The translations under genes were made by a program, and so were the position numbers. A stretch of DNA of 64,000 bases from Emticicia sp965283955 (lineage in GTDB: Bacteria; Bacteroidota; Bacteroidia; Cytophagales; Spirosomataceae): the NCBI GenBank assembly GCA_965283955.1, contig CBDIQW010000001.1:1922001-1986000 (forward strand). The letters run 5' to 3'. Shown piece after piece: positions 19,819-28,627 of this stretch. Within the stretch, counting starts at the first letter, position 1; every line of letters starts with the position of its first letter. A model generated the notes under the pieces. The model was not told the origin of the DNA. It did no database searches and was given only the letters and a program-made list of their open reading frames with translations.

Positions 19819-20553
19819 TCAAGCTTTTACGTAAATTGTATGTGTAAGCACATAACCTGCCGCAACACTTCCTGTAACGGTTGACATCTCGTTTGTTACG
19901 CCATCGCCAAATACATTATCTTTTGCATTTGAAGTATCAGCCTGGCCTTTACTTGCATAAACTCCTTGTGCATAAACTACTTTGCTTACATCTTCAGGAA
20001 ATGCAATTTGCGTTACCAACAAAGATGTACCTGAGCTATTATATACGTGTACGTGAATGTGCGGAGCTCGGCTCGAATACCAACCTGGATAAATACTTGT
20101 CCAAGCAGCCATTCCATTGGCATCGGTTGTTTGGCGACCACGCAAGAAATTCACGGAAGTATAATTGGTTGACTGCATTTGCGTGCCACCGTATTGTGAG
20201 TAATTTCCTGCGGCATCACAATGCCAAATATCAACAATTGCTCCTTTGATTACGGCACAACTGGCATTCACATTTCGGATGTAAACTTTAATAGTAAGTG
20301 GCGTACCTGTTCGGTCTGAAACAATATTGGTAGTTGCATAAGATGCTGGTGACTTTGTAGGAAAAGGCCCTTCGGTTTCAGAATTTGTTACCGAACAACT
20401 CGACGGTGTAACCGTTGGGTCTGAACTAATAGTTGTACCAGTAGTCGTTGTATCAGCAACCACTTCATCTTTCGAGCAAGCACTTAATGCTGGAATAACC
20501 GCAAATAAACCCAATGAGCCTAAGCCTCTTTTGATAAAATCTTCTCTTTTCAT
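19819..20553 (-). CDS. Intradiol ring-cleavage dioxygenase-like lipoprotein
   Basis: A 244-residue protein with a signal of Tat or lipoprotein type ('FIKRGLGSLGLFAVIPALSAC', Cys26), then a Thr/Ser-rich linker and an intradiol dioxygenase-type beta-sandwich. Candidate non-haem Fe(III) ligands are tyrosines in 'WHCDAAGNYSQY' and 'YPGWYSSRAP' and histidines in 'HIHVHV'. Related cytosolic enzymes open catechol or protocatechuate rings. Exported members of this group are common in Bacteroidota and their substrate is unclear. No aromatic degradation genes are adjacent. Confidence 0.82.
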   Translation of the reverse strand: MKREDFIKRGLGSLGLFAVIPALSACSKDEVVADTTTTGTTISSDPTVTPSSCSVTNSETEGPFPTKSPASYATTNIVSDRTGTPLTIKVYIRNVNASCAVIKGAIVDIWHCDAAGNYSQYGGTQMQSTNYTSVNFLRGRQTTDANGMAAWTSIYPGWYSSRAPHIHVHVYNSSGTSLLVTQIAFPEDVSKVVYAQGVYASKGQADTSNAKDNVFGDGVTNEMSTVTGSVAAGYVLTHTIYVKA

Positions 20554-20703
20554 TTTGTTAGAATTTTATTAGGTAATGTTTTGAGCGAACACGCCAAATC
20601 TTTGTATCAGAAAACTGCCTTTGTTTCTTTAAGACGTTGGTCGATGTGCAAAAGTTGTTTGAAAATCGTAGTTTGAGGTAAAGAGGGGAATTTCTGCGGT
20701 AAA

Positions 20704-21393
20704 CTAAGCGGGTATCTCAAAAATCAAAAGCATGGCATCGTTTGAAAGTGCTTCAAACTCAATTTCTTCGGCATTCCAAATGGCTAAACCATCACAGGCT
20801 TCAATGAGTTTATTATCTACCTCAAAAGCTCCTTCAATTGCAAAAACATATAGGCAATTACACGCTTTTTTTACTTGATACCCCCCCTCTTCTCGGCCAT
20901 CGTATTTACCAAAATAACCAAAAGCATTTTGTTGAACTGATGAAAAAATCGGTAGCAGTTCGTTGCGTTTTTCGATGTCAATATCAACAGAAATCGTTGA
21001 TAAACTGACGGTATTTTCTTGCTCAACCCAAATTTCAAGGTAATTTATTAATTCATTTTCATAAGGATTCAGTACTTCATACTCCATGCCCGCTTCGGCC
21101 GAGAAAATTTGTATTTTTCCTGCCTCCAAAAAATCGTGGTAGCCCGCACTGTTCTTAAATTCAATGCCACCAATCAAAGGTAAAATCAGCACTTCGGTTG
21201 GTTTATCTACTTGCATTTTCATACCTTTACCTGCTGCCAAAGTATTTTCATTAAAAACCCTTAGTTTTCCGATGTGTTCTTTGCTTGGGTCTTGAAAATT
21301 CCCAATATTGAACGAATGAAAACTACGAAACCAAGATAGCTCGGTTTTGCCCCGTTGGGCTGAAAGAAATATTTTTGCTTCGTTTTGTGTCAT
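20704..21393 (-). CDS. Pirin-like bicupin protein
   Basis: A protein of about 230 residues resembling the pirin/YhhW (quercetin dioxygenase-like) family. The N-terminal landmarks are 'SWFRSFHSFNIGNFQDPSKE' and 'GKLRVFNENTLAAGKGM', followed by two cupin-like halves. The metal-binding histidine pattern is weak, since the usual HxH of the first cupin is not clear. An in-frame TTG lies upstream at 21408 inside a palindrome, but ATG 21393 is the better start. Confidence 0.68.
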   Translation of the reverse strand: MTQNEAKIFLSAQRGKTELSWFRSFHSFNIGNFQDPSKEHIGKLRVFNENTLAAGKGMKMQVDKPTEVLILPLIGGIEFKNSAGYHDFLEAGKIQIFSAEAGMEYEVLNPYENELINYLEIWVEQENTVSLSTISVDIDIEKRNELLPIFSSVQQNAFGYFGKYDGREEGGYQVKKACNCLYVFAIEGAFEVDNKLIEACDGLAIWNAEEIEFEALSNDAMLLIFEIPA

Positions 21394-21397
21394 AGCA

Positions 21398-21422
21398 TGG
21401 TAGGACAAGTTTTCAACTTGTC
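21398..21422 (-). repeat. Small palindromic repeat before the pirin-like gene
   Basis: GACAAGTT/AACTTGTC (21404-21411 with 21415-21422, loop TTC) is a perfect 8-bp stem, and on the minus strand it is followed by CTACCA and then the start codon. It is the counterpart of the repeat at 14290-14314 before tamB. A further hairpin, CGAAGTC-GAA-GACTTCG, lies at 21491-21507 and may end the response-regulator transcript. Confidence 0.6.
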
Positions 21423-21525
21423 AAATCTGTAAGTGTCTTATATAAAGCGAGTTATAAAATCTACTGTTCAGAGAACAGCCAACACTGCTACGAAGTCGAA
21501 GACTTCGCAGAGCGAATATTCTACA

Positions 21526-22217
21526 TTATTTTCCAAAATTCTCAAAGAAAGCCTTTTCGTAGCTTACACCTATCGGAATTTCTTCTTCACCAATCGAAAT
21601 GATTTTGTTTCGTACATTTTCTATACGGCTAAAAGGCACAATAAATGACCGATGCACCCGCACGAACTCTTTTGCAGGAGTTTTTCAAGCATATTTTTCA
21701 TAGTCATTCGAGCTACAATTGGTTTATTGGCTACGATATGAATTTTCAAATAATCGTCTAAACCTTCGATAAACAGAATATCGGTCAACGGAATTTTATG
21801 CAAACGATAATCAGCTCGAATGTAGAGATAAGACGGGGTTTCGGCATCGTTGGGTTGCTGAATCTTGAAATACTCGTTGGCTTTATTTGCTCCTTGCAGA
21901 AAACGCTCAAACGTAAAGGGTTTCAGCAGATAATCAATGGCATTCAGATTAAACCCTTCAACGGCGTATTCGCTATACGCAGTCGTAAAAATAACCATCG
22001 AGCTTTGTGTTATATTCCGAAACAACTCAATACCCGTCATGGATGGCATATTAATGTCCAGAAACAACAAGTCAACAGGGTATTCTTCCAAATATCTGAG
22101 GGCTTCTTTGGGCTTATGAAAGGTTTTTTCTAAGCTGATAAAATCAACTTTCTCACAGAAACTTTCTATCACTTTCAGAGCAAGAAGTTCGTCGTCGATG
22201 GCTATGGCTTTTATCAT
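21526..22217 (-). CDS. LytTR family response regulator (frame interrupted near 21670)
   Basis: A response regulator with an N-terminal receiver and a C-terminal LytTR DNA-binding domain. The receiver shows the acidic pair in 'AIDDE', the phospho-acceptor in 'LFLDINMPSMTG', and 'LLKPF'. The LytTR half starts 'SYLYIRADYRLHKIPLTDILFIEG'. The frame breaks after 'MLEKLLQK'. Adding one base at the T run 21670-21673 gives 'EFVRVHRSFIVPFSRIENV', the canonical LytTR ending, and a stop at 21526-21528, for 230 residues. The likely start is Met at 22217 ('MIKAIAIDDE'). It lies downstream of its kinase on the same strand. Confidence 0.88.
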
Positions 22218-22295
22218 TTGTTGGTTATTGGGAAACTGGGGAATTTCGGGGCCGCCCGTGCGGTTACTGGTAAAAATCATTTTACTCCTGTTCAA

Positions 22296-23375
22296 TTACA
22301 AAACAATCGAAAGTTCTACCAGATAATCTTTTTCAGTATCGTAAATGGATAATTTATGCCGTTTCGGATAGAGCAATTCGAGGCGATTGCGGGTATTTTC
22401 TACGCCCAAACCACTTTTATTTTCTTCCGAAATATGCACGGCTACTTTCCTATTAAAAACATTCAGAAACAAGGCTTCGTCAGTAATATCAATCTTAATT
22501 TTTATGTGAGAATCTTCCTCGGCATTGATGCCATGCTTGAAGGCATTTTCGATGAACGAAATCAAAATCAATGGAGCAATTTGTTTTCCGTTAGTCGTGC
22601 CATTTATTAAAAATTCAAGCGAAATGGATTCTTCAAAGCGGATTTTCTGTAAATCTATGTAGTTTTTTATGTAAATAATCTCTTTTTCGAGCGATACAAA
22701 ATCGGTCGTAGCTTCGCTCAAAACATACCGCATCATGCCCGAAAGTTTCACGACTGCCGTAGGCGTTTCGTCGGATTTCATGATGGCTAACGAATAAATA
22801 CTATTAAGCGTATTGAACAAAAAATGCGGATTGATTTGAGCCTTTAGGTAAGATAATTCGGCATTCATTTTTTCTCGTTCGGTTTCTCGCCAGCGGCTAC
22901 TCACTCGCAAAATCAAGGAGAAAAATACCACCACCAAAAATGGAAATATTTTCTGATTGACATCAATAAATACATCGCCTTCGGGTTGATGCTCGTGCGG
23001 AGGTGGAGAAGGTCTTTCGCCCGACTCAAACATGGGCGGTGGCGGCATTGTTTTACTGGTCATCTGATGCGGTGAACGACTCAGAAACTCATTCTGACCA
23101 ATAATGAAACTTCCCGACCGCCTAAATGCTAAATAGACTAAAACGATGGCAAAAAAGTATAGAACGTACCTTTTTGAAAAATATAGCCTCGGAACAAGAA
23201 CGTAGTAATTGAAGTAAAAAATGAGTATCAATAAGCCGTAACCCAAAAACTCTCGCCCCGCTAAAGGATTGAAGAACAAATCGGATTTGCCCTGAAAAAA
23301 CGGAATAAACGCCAACGATAAAAAGCCAACGATAGCTGCTATGTGAATCAATATTTGGCGAGTTTGGTCTTTCAT
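22296..23375 (-). CDS. LytS-type sensor histidine kinase
   Basis: A 359-residue membrane kinase. Several hydrophobic segments in residues 10-100 are followed by a Pro/His-rich loop (PPPPMF, PPPHEHQPE), another membrane segment and a His_kinase (PF06580) domain with the phospho-accepting histidine in 'QINPHFLFNTLNSI'. The HATPase region contains 'SFIENAFKHGI' and 'GLGVENTRNRLELLY'. It is the partner of the LytTR regulator that follows 78 bases downstream. The signal sensed is not evident. Confidence 0.92.
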   Translation of the reverse strand: MKDQTRQILIHIAAIVGFLSLAFIPFFQGKSDLFFNPLAGREFLGYGLLILIFYFNYYVLVPRLYFSKRYVLYFFAIVLVYLAFRRSGSFIIGQNEFLSRSPHQMTSKTMPPPPMFESGERPSPPPHEHQPEGDVFIDVNQKIFPFLVVVFFSLILRVSSRWRETEREKMNAELSYLKAQINPHFLFNTLNSIYSLAIMKSDETPTAVVKLSGMMRYVLSEATTDFVSLEKEIIYIKNYIDLQKIRFEESISLEFLINGTTNGKQIAPLILISFIENAFKHGINAEEDSHIKIKIDITDEALFLNVFNRKVAVHISEENKSGLGVENTRNRLELLYPKRHKLSIYDTEKDYLVELSIVL

Positions 23376-23463
23376 CTGTCTTTAATTTGGGTGTAAATTA
23401 AAAGATTTCGGACGAGAATTCGACAAATATTGAGGAGAAGACTACTTTTTTGTCGGAGAATAT

Positions 23464-23748
23464 TTATTCTCTAAATAGTTTTTTATCGGCATAAAATGTA
23501 CCGAAAGGCACAAATGAAGCCAAAAATGCCAAAACAGCTTTCTTAAACGACCATTTGTATTGAATAACTACCAAAGCTAAAAACACCACATAGGCAATGA
23601 AAAGCACACCGTGGGCCATACCCACAAAATAGTTTGGTTTAGGAAAACCCAACATATACTTGAGTGGCATCGTAATTCCGAAAAGTATAAACGAACATCC
23701 TTCTAAAAAAGCTACAACTCTGAATTTATCTAAAGTGGTTTTAAACAT
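23464..23748 (-). CDS. DUF3817 small membrane protein
   Basis: A 94-residue protein with three predicted membrane segments. The family pattern is 'FRVVAFLEGCSFILF', 'PNYFVGMAHGVLFIAYV' and 'FVPFGTFYADKKL'. The function is unknown. It stands alone upstream of the LytS-type kinase gene on the same strand. Confidence 0.85.
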   Translation of the reverse strand: MFKTTLDKFRVVAFLEGCSFILFGITMPLKYMLGFPKPNYFVGMAHGVLFIAYVVFLALVVIQYKWSFKKAVLAFLASFVPFGTFYADKKLFRE

Positions 23749-23903
23749 AAATCTTTGGTTTTTGACAAAGATACGAGATTTGCGAATTGAGCGTTGAGAT
23801 TTTCTCGGAAGGTGAACATTTTATCGTTTTTTTTGTTAGCTAAACTGTGGGGTGAAGTTAAAATTTGCCCTAACAAACACTTAAACCATCGAAAATAAAT
23901 AGC

Positions 23904-24428
23904 ATGATTGCCATCATAATAGGTACTAACCGTCAAAACTCGCTTTCAAAAAAAGTAGGAATCAATTACCAAAATCTTTTAAAATCGCTCGGTCAAGAAA
24001 GTCAGATTGTTGATTTAGCTGAACTCCCTGCCGATTTTGCATTTTCAGCATTGTATCAAAATTCGGGTAAAAACGAGGCTTTCAATGAGTTTCAAAAAAT
24101 AGTTGATGAAACCAAAAAATTTGTATTTATTGTACCCGAATACAACGGTTCGTTTCCAGGGGTTTTGAAAACTTTCTTCGATGGCCTACGCTATCCTGAT
24201 AGTTTCAATAACAAAAAAGCAGCTTTGGTCGGAATCTCGGCAGGAATGTTGGGAAATGCCGTTGGACTCGGACATTTAAATGATATTTTGAGCTATATGG
24301 GAACTGACGTGCTGGGTTTACGCATGAAATTTGGCAATATGAAAGCTCATTTCAACGGCGAAGAATTTACGTTTGAGGTCTATCGGAATTTTCTCGAAAA
24401 ACAAGCGAAAGCTTTGATTGCGTTTTGA
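23904..24428 (+). CDS. NAD(P)H-dependent FMN reductase family protein
   Basis: A 174-residue flavodoxin-like reductase. The FMN phosphate loop is 'GTNRQNSLSKKV', and the later flavin-binding segment is 'VPEYNGSFPGVLKTFFD'. Such enzymes pass electrons from NAD(P)H to FMN, quinones, azo dyes or chromate, and the substrate here is open. It starts divergently from the DUF3817 gene and is followed by the acetoacetate decarboxylase-family gene with a 74-base gap. Confidence 0.9.
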   Translation: MIAIIIGTNRQNSLSKKVGINYQNLLKSLGQESQIVDLAELPADFAFSALYQNSGKNEAFNEFQKIVDETKKFVFIVPEYNGSFPGVLKTFFDGLRYPDSFNNKKAALVGISAGMLGNAVGLGHLNDILSYMGTDVLGLRMKFGNMKAHFNGEEFTFEVYRNFLEKQAKALIAF

Positions 24429-24502
24429 AATAGTGGGCAATGAACAATTCTCAGTGAGCAGTCAAAACTAATAACCAATCAATCAATAACTGATACCAAA
24501 CC

Positions 24503-25153
24503 ATGCAAGCACCGCCACCGTGGAAACTCAAGGGTAACGGATACATTTTTCTTTATCATTTCCCGAAAGCGTTTGTTGAAAAACTTGGCTTTCTGACTGA
24601 TTATCAAGCCGATAGATTCAATGGTGATTTTGTAGGTACGGTTATGTTGGTTGATTATACAACTTCAGCCGTTGGGCCATATAACGAACTTTTGTTTGTG
24701 CCAGGAAGATTGAATTTTGATAAGAAGAAGATTTTCTCGATTTCAAAAATTTATGTTTCGAGTCAAGAGAGCGTAGAAAATGGAATTGCCAACTGGGGAA
24801 TTCCAAAAGAGTTAGCCGATTTTAAAATCACAAAACCAACAGCCAAAGAAACAATTGTGGAAGTATTGATTGAAGGCAAAACTTTCTTTAAAGTACATCT
24901 GAGAGACGGTTCGTTCAAATTTCCGATTACTACTAAATTTTTTCCGCTGAAGCTCGCCCAAAAACTCGGCAATGATTTATTGATTACTAATTCGCCCGCC
25001 AAAGGCCAAGCATCGTTTGCCAAATTGCTCAATATTGAAATTGATTCTTCTCACTTTCCTCCTATTTCTCAGCTAAAACCTTTGTCTATCTTGGCCGTTA
25101 GCGACTTTGAAATGGAATTTCCACACCCCGAAATTACTCAAAACTATTTTTAG
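24503..25153 (+). CDS. Acetoacetate decarboxylase family protein
   Basis: A 216-residue protein of the acetoacetate decarboxylase fold (PF06314-like). Visible segments are 'PPPWKLKGNGYIFLYHF', 'AVGPYNELLFVPGRL' and 'NWGIPKELADF'. The Schiff-base lysine of true acetoacetate decarboxylase is not clearly placed, so it may be a member with another or no catalytic role. It follows the FMN reductase and is convergent with the toxin gene. Confidence 0.8.
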   Translation: MQAPPPWKLKGNGYIFLYHFPKAFVEKLGFLTDYQADRFNGDFVGTVMLVDYTTSAVGPYNELLFVPGRLNFDKKKIFSISKIYVSSQESVENGIANWGIPKELADFKITKPTAKETIVEVLIEGKTFFKVHLRDGSFKFPITTKFFPLKLAQKLGNDLLITNSPAKGQASFAKLLNIEIDSSHFPPISQLKPLSILAVSDFEMEFPHPEITQNYF

Positions 25154-25161
25154 GCAAAAAA

Positions 25162-25503
25162 TTAAACGTCAAAAATCTCAAGATAATCGACATTTTCTTC
25201 TTGCAAAAAGCCATGAATTAACTCAATCTTATTGATAATTATCTCAGCTAAGTGATTGGTTGAGCAATTTCTAACTCTTAACCATAAGATTTTAGGAGGA
25301 GGATTATTTTCAATAATAATGTTTTCGAAATCTTCGTCTAAGGTCAAGATTCCGTCAAAATTCAGTAACCTTGCTTGACGAAAGATTGTGATATCAGCGG
25401 CATCAGTCAGACCAAGCGAACGAACATGTTCGACCTCGCTGAACAAATGATTGATTTTGGGAATTAATCGAAAGGAAATATTTTGGTCAATTAAAATTCT
25501 CAT
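25162..25503 (-). CDS. DUF5615 family PIN-like toxin
   Basis: A 113-residue protein with the PIN-like pattern of the DUF5615 family: 'MRILIDQNISFRL' with the first acidic residue, then 'VRSLGLTDAADITIFRQA' and 'GILTLDEDFENI' with further acids. Such proteins are predicted RNases of type II toxin-antitoxin pairs. The ATG overlaps the stop of the DUF433 gene upstream by ATGA, so the pair is coupled. Confidence 0.85.
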   Translation of the reverse strand: MRILIDQNISFRLIPKINHLFSEVEHVRSLGLTDAADITIFRQARLLNFDGILTLDEDFENIIIENNPPPKILWLRVRNCSTNHLAEIIINKIELIHGFLQEENVDYLEIFDV

Positions 25504-25724
25504 GCTGCAATTAAAGTACGCTTTGAGCGATTAGCCGAGAATTCAAGAGCAGCCAAAATATCTTCTTTGGTGAGTTCTGGAAAATCTTGCAAAATATCCT
25601 CGAAACTCATTTCAGAAGCTAAGTAACGAAGGATGTCCTCAACCGAAATTCTCATTCCACGAATACAGGGTTTTCCTCCCTTTTTTCCAACTTCAATGGT
25701 GATAATATTTTTAAAAATATACAT
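25500..25724 (-). CDS. DUF433 family antitoxin
   Basis: A 74-residue protein, counting from the ATG at 25724. The DUF433 helix-turn-helix-like pattern is visible in 'GGKPCIRGMRISVEDILRYL' and 'DFPELTKEDILAALEFS'. It is the predicted antitoxin and repressor of the overlapping DUF5615 gene. The frame runs upstream to 25784, but the extra residues look like a translated leader. Confidence 0.85.
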   Translation of the reverse strand: MYIFKNIITIEVGKKGGKPCIRGMRISVEDILRYLASEMSFEDILQDFPELTKEDILAALEFSANRSKRTLIAA

Positions 25725-25804
25725 TATAAGTCTGTTTTTAGTACAAATATAGAGATTTAGAACAAAAATAAATATATTTCCCACACCTCTCTTTAACGAA
25801 ATAG

Positions 25805-25835
25805 TTTGTTTGACTGCACAAAATCAATAATTTTG
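25805..25835 (+). promoter_or_regulatory. Consensus Bacteroidota promoter for the second LytTR pair
   Basis: TTTG (25805-25808) and TAATTTTG (25828-25835) are separated by exactly 19 bases, the standard -33/-7 arrangement. The start codon of the response regulator follows 21 bases later, so the leader is short. Confidence 0.7.
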
Positions 25836-25855
25836 AAGTAATTAATTTAAAACTA

Positions 25856-26608
25856 ATGATTTCTGTAATTTTAGTAGATGACGAAACCGAGTGTTTGGAT
25901 ATTCTGGAAGCAGAATTGAAGCGTTTCTGCCCCGATTTTCAGATTCTACAAAAATTCGATAATCCGATTGAGGCAGTAAATTTTATTAATCAAAATACGT
26001 TTGATGCTCTCTTTTTGGATATTTCTATGCCCCTACTCAATGGTTTCGACTTACTGAAACAAGTCTCGAATATCAATTTCGATGTGGTTTTTGTTACTGC
26101 CTACGACAATTTTGCTTTGAAAGCTTTTGAGTTTTGTGCCGTTGATTATTTGGTAAAACCCACTACCAAAGAAAGCCTTTTGCGAGCCACCGAAAAAATA
26201 AGAAGCAAGCAAAAAAATATCAATATGAAGCAAAATATCGCACTTTTACTGGCAAATATGCAAAAAGATTTACAGAAACGGCAGCAAGTGGCCATTCCGA
26301 CGTTTGAGGGGCTGGAATTTGTGAATATGCAGCAGATTTCGTACGCCAAAGCCGACGGTAATTACACCACCATTGTGCTACAAAACCAAGAGAAAATAAT
26401 AATTTCGAAAACCCTAAAAGAGTTTGAAGGCATCTTGAATGACTCGACTTTTGCCCGAATCCATAATTCATACTTGGTGAATCTTGAACATGTCAGAAAG
26501 TACATAAAGGGCGATACAGGTTTGGTGATTTTGAACGATGGAACAACCCTGCAAGTTTCGAGAGCCAATAAAACTAAATTGATGAGCATGGTAAAATTTG
26601 GAGCATGA
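25856..26608 (+). CDS. LytTR family response regulator
   Basis: A 250-residue regulator. The receiver has 'LVDDETE', the phospho-aspartate in 'ALFLDISMPLLNGFD', 'FVTAYD' and 'YLVKPT'. The LytTR domain covers about 150-250 with 'QQISYAKADGNYTTIVL', 'FARIHNSYLVNLEHVRKYI' and 'LQVSRANKTKL'. It overlaps the start of the kinase gene by ATGA and is transcribed from the promoter at 25805-25835. Confidence 0.93.
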   Translation: MISVILVDDETECLDILEAELKRFCPDFQILQKFDNPIEAVNFINQNTFDALFLDISMPLLNGFDLLKQVSNINFDVVFVTAYDNFALKAFEFCAVDYLVKPTTKESLLRATEKIRSKQKNINMKQNIALLLANMQKDLQKRQQVAIPTFEGLEFVNMQQISYAKADGNYTTIVLQNQEKIIISKTLKEFEGILNDSTFARIHNSYLVNLEHVRKYIKGDTGLVILNDGTTLQVSRANKTKLMSMVKFGA

Positions 26609-28506
26609 AAAAAAGCATTTTCATACTACTACTTTGGAGCTTTTGCTTGCCTTTACTCGCTCAGAAAGCGATTGAAATTGATAGGAGTTTCCAAAAAAAT
26701 GAAATCATTGATTTGTCAGAACAAGTACTTTTTTTATTGGATTCAACCAAGCAAAAAACGATTGATGATATTAGGAAAAGTCAATTTCAAAACTTCAAGA
26801 AACTACCCGATTTTAATCATACTTCAAGATACTCAGCTAATGTTTGGCTTCGATTTCAGCTAAGAAACCTTTCAAAAGCTGATACATTAAAAGCCCTTTT
26901 TTCGGCAGGAAGTAGCTTCCAGACCAGCATCTATATATTTGATAATCAGACACTTACAGACCAGTCAAGTAATAGTAAACTATTGCCCGACCAACAACGT
27001 CCATTTAGGTTTGATGGACAATATTTACCAATTGTTATTCCCCCCAATACCACTTATGGATTTTATGTAAAAATTACCAGATTTTCGCTTAAAAAAATAC
27101 GAATCCAGCCCACAGTAGTTACGTATGAATGGGAAGCAAAAAAGAAAGAGAGCGACCTTTATGGCAATCGTTTTGCGATTGGCAGTAATTATGCTCTTCT
27201 CGGAATTTTATTGTTTTTGGCTTTATTCACCTTCCTGCAATATTTACTCAATCGACAACGCTATATTTTGTACTATTCACTCTATTTGTTTGCCATGTCG
27301 GCTTTTGTGGCGTGGGGGTTTGAACACTCATCTTATGGCTTTTTTCTGTTAAAATATTCGTCTTTACTGCTAATCTCACTCCGACAAAACTTCTATGTAT
27401 TGGTAGCTCAATTTTGTTATTTTTTGTTTATTGGTGAGTTTTTGGCCTATACACATTCGCACCCACGAATCGGTAAAACAAATAGTTTTTTGCTCAAAAG
27501 TATTACCTTTCTGATTGCTCTGGAATTGCTTTTTACGCTCATTTTGCAACGATACGACTGGGAAATTTATCTCAGTGTTTTTACACAAGTTTTCTTATCT
27601 ATTTTCGGAACATTGATGTTGTTTTATGTCTATCAAATCAAGACAAAACTGGCTTTTTACATCAAAATTGGCAGTACATTTTTGCTTTTGGGTGGCATTT
27701 TTGGATTTATTTCGAGTTGGATGAACTGGGTTCCACAAAGTTCTGATTTGCTCGACCACTACCCAAATGTGTATTTTAATGCCTGTATTTTGCTCGAAAT
27801 TTTGTTTTTTTCGATGGGTTTGGGCTATAAAGCTACCGAAGTTATTCATCAAAAAAACGATTTAGAACAGGCCGTTTCACTGTCAGAACTCAATACGCTT
27901 CGTTTGCAGATAAATCCACATTTCTTGTTCAATAGCCTTAATTCTATCAAGAGCTATATTATTAAAAACAAAACCGATGAAGCGGCAGATTATCTGACCG
28001 ACTTCTCAACGCTCATTCGGTCGATTTTGCAGAAATCAAAAGAGCAAGTTGTCACGCTCAAAGAAGAACTCGATACGATTTTACTTTATACAAAACTCGA
28101 ACAGCTACGTTTTCAGAAAAAGTTTGATTTTATTTTTGAAATTTCACCCGAAATCAACACCGAAAGTGTGATGATACCTGCTTTGCTGCTGCAACCTTAT
28201 ATCGAAAATGCTATTAAGCACGGTTTGGCAAACAAGAAAGAAAAAGGAACTTTAAGTTTGATTATCAATGACTTAGGGAAAAGTATTGAGATTTTAATTA
28301 ATGATGATGGTATTGGAAGAAAACACGCCTCTGAAATAAAAAGTAATTCTGACGGACACCAATCAATGGGTTTAAAAATTAACGAAGAACGCCTAAAACT
28401 CCTCAACAAAATCCATGATTGGAATATCCGATGCCATATCATGGATAAGTTTGATTCTGAAAACAAGCCCATCGGCACAAAAATTATCCTCATAATTCCG
28501 AAATAA
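26605..28506 (+). CDS. 7TMR-DISM sensor histidine kinase of the LytS type
   Basis: A 633-residue membrane kinase. It has a signal peptide (residues 1-19), a beta-sandwich sensory domain (about 25-180, 7TMR-DISMED2-like, with 'YSANVWLRFQLRNLS'), seven membrane helices (about 195-410), and a His_kinase domain with 'QINPHFLFNSLNSI'. The ATP-binding part includes 'PYIENAIKHGL' and 'NDDGIGRKHA'. The extracytoplasmic domain resembles carbohydrate- or small-ligand-binding folds. It pairs with the LytTR regulator that overlaps it. Confidence 0.92.
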   Translation: MKKSIFILLLWSFCLPLLAQKAIEIDRSFQKNEIIDLSEQVLFLLDSTKQKTIDDIRKSQFQNFKKLPDFNHTSRYSANVWLRFQLRNLSKADTLKALFSAGSSFQTSIYIFDNQTLTDQSSNSKLLPDQQRPFRFDGQYLPIVIPPNTTYGFYVKITRFSLKKIRIQPTVVTYEWEAKKKESDLYGNRFAIGSNYALLGILLFLALFTFLQYLLNRQRYILYYSLYLFAMSAFVAWGFEHSSYGFFLLKYSSLLLISLRQNFYVLVAQFCYFLFIGEFLAYTHSHPRIGKTNSFLLKSITFLIALELLFTLILQRYDWEIYLSVFTQVFLSIFGTLMLFYVYQIKTKLAFYIKIGSTFLLLGGIFGFISSWMNWVPQSSDLLDHYPNVYFNACILLEILFFSMGLGYKATEVIHQKNDLEQAVSLSELNTLRLQINPHFLFNSLNSIKSYIIKNKTDEAADYLTDFSTLIRSILQKSKEQVVTLKEELDTILLYTKLEQLRFQKKFDFIFEISPEINTESVMIPALLLQPYIENAIKHGLANKKEKGTLSLIINDLGKSIEILINDDGIGRKHASEIKSNSDGHQSMGLKINEERLKLLNKIHDWNIRCHIMDKFDSENKPIGTKIILIIPK

Positions 28507-28627
28507 GTCTTACCAATTTTCATCAATTTCGTGCAAGTTATCAACTCGCAGCCACCAGTTACTCATTGTGGCTTGTGGATATTTGTAGGTTTTAAGAGTT
28601 TTGGGTAAATCTTAAAATTCTGAAACC

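Noticed and set aside
25162..25724. Anti-phage island around the DUF433/DUF5615 pair
   Set aside because: It is a stand-alone toxin-antitoxin pair with no further defence genes next to it.
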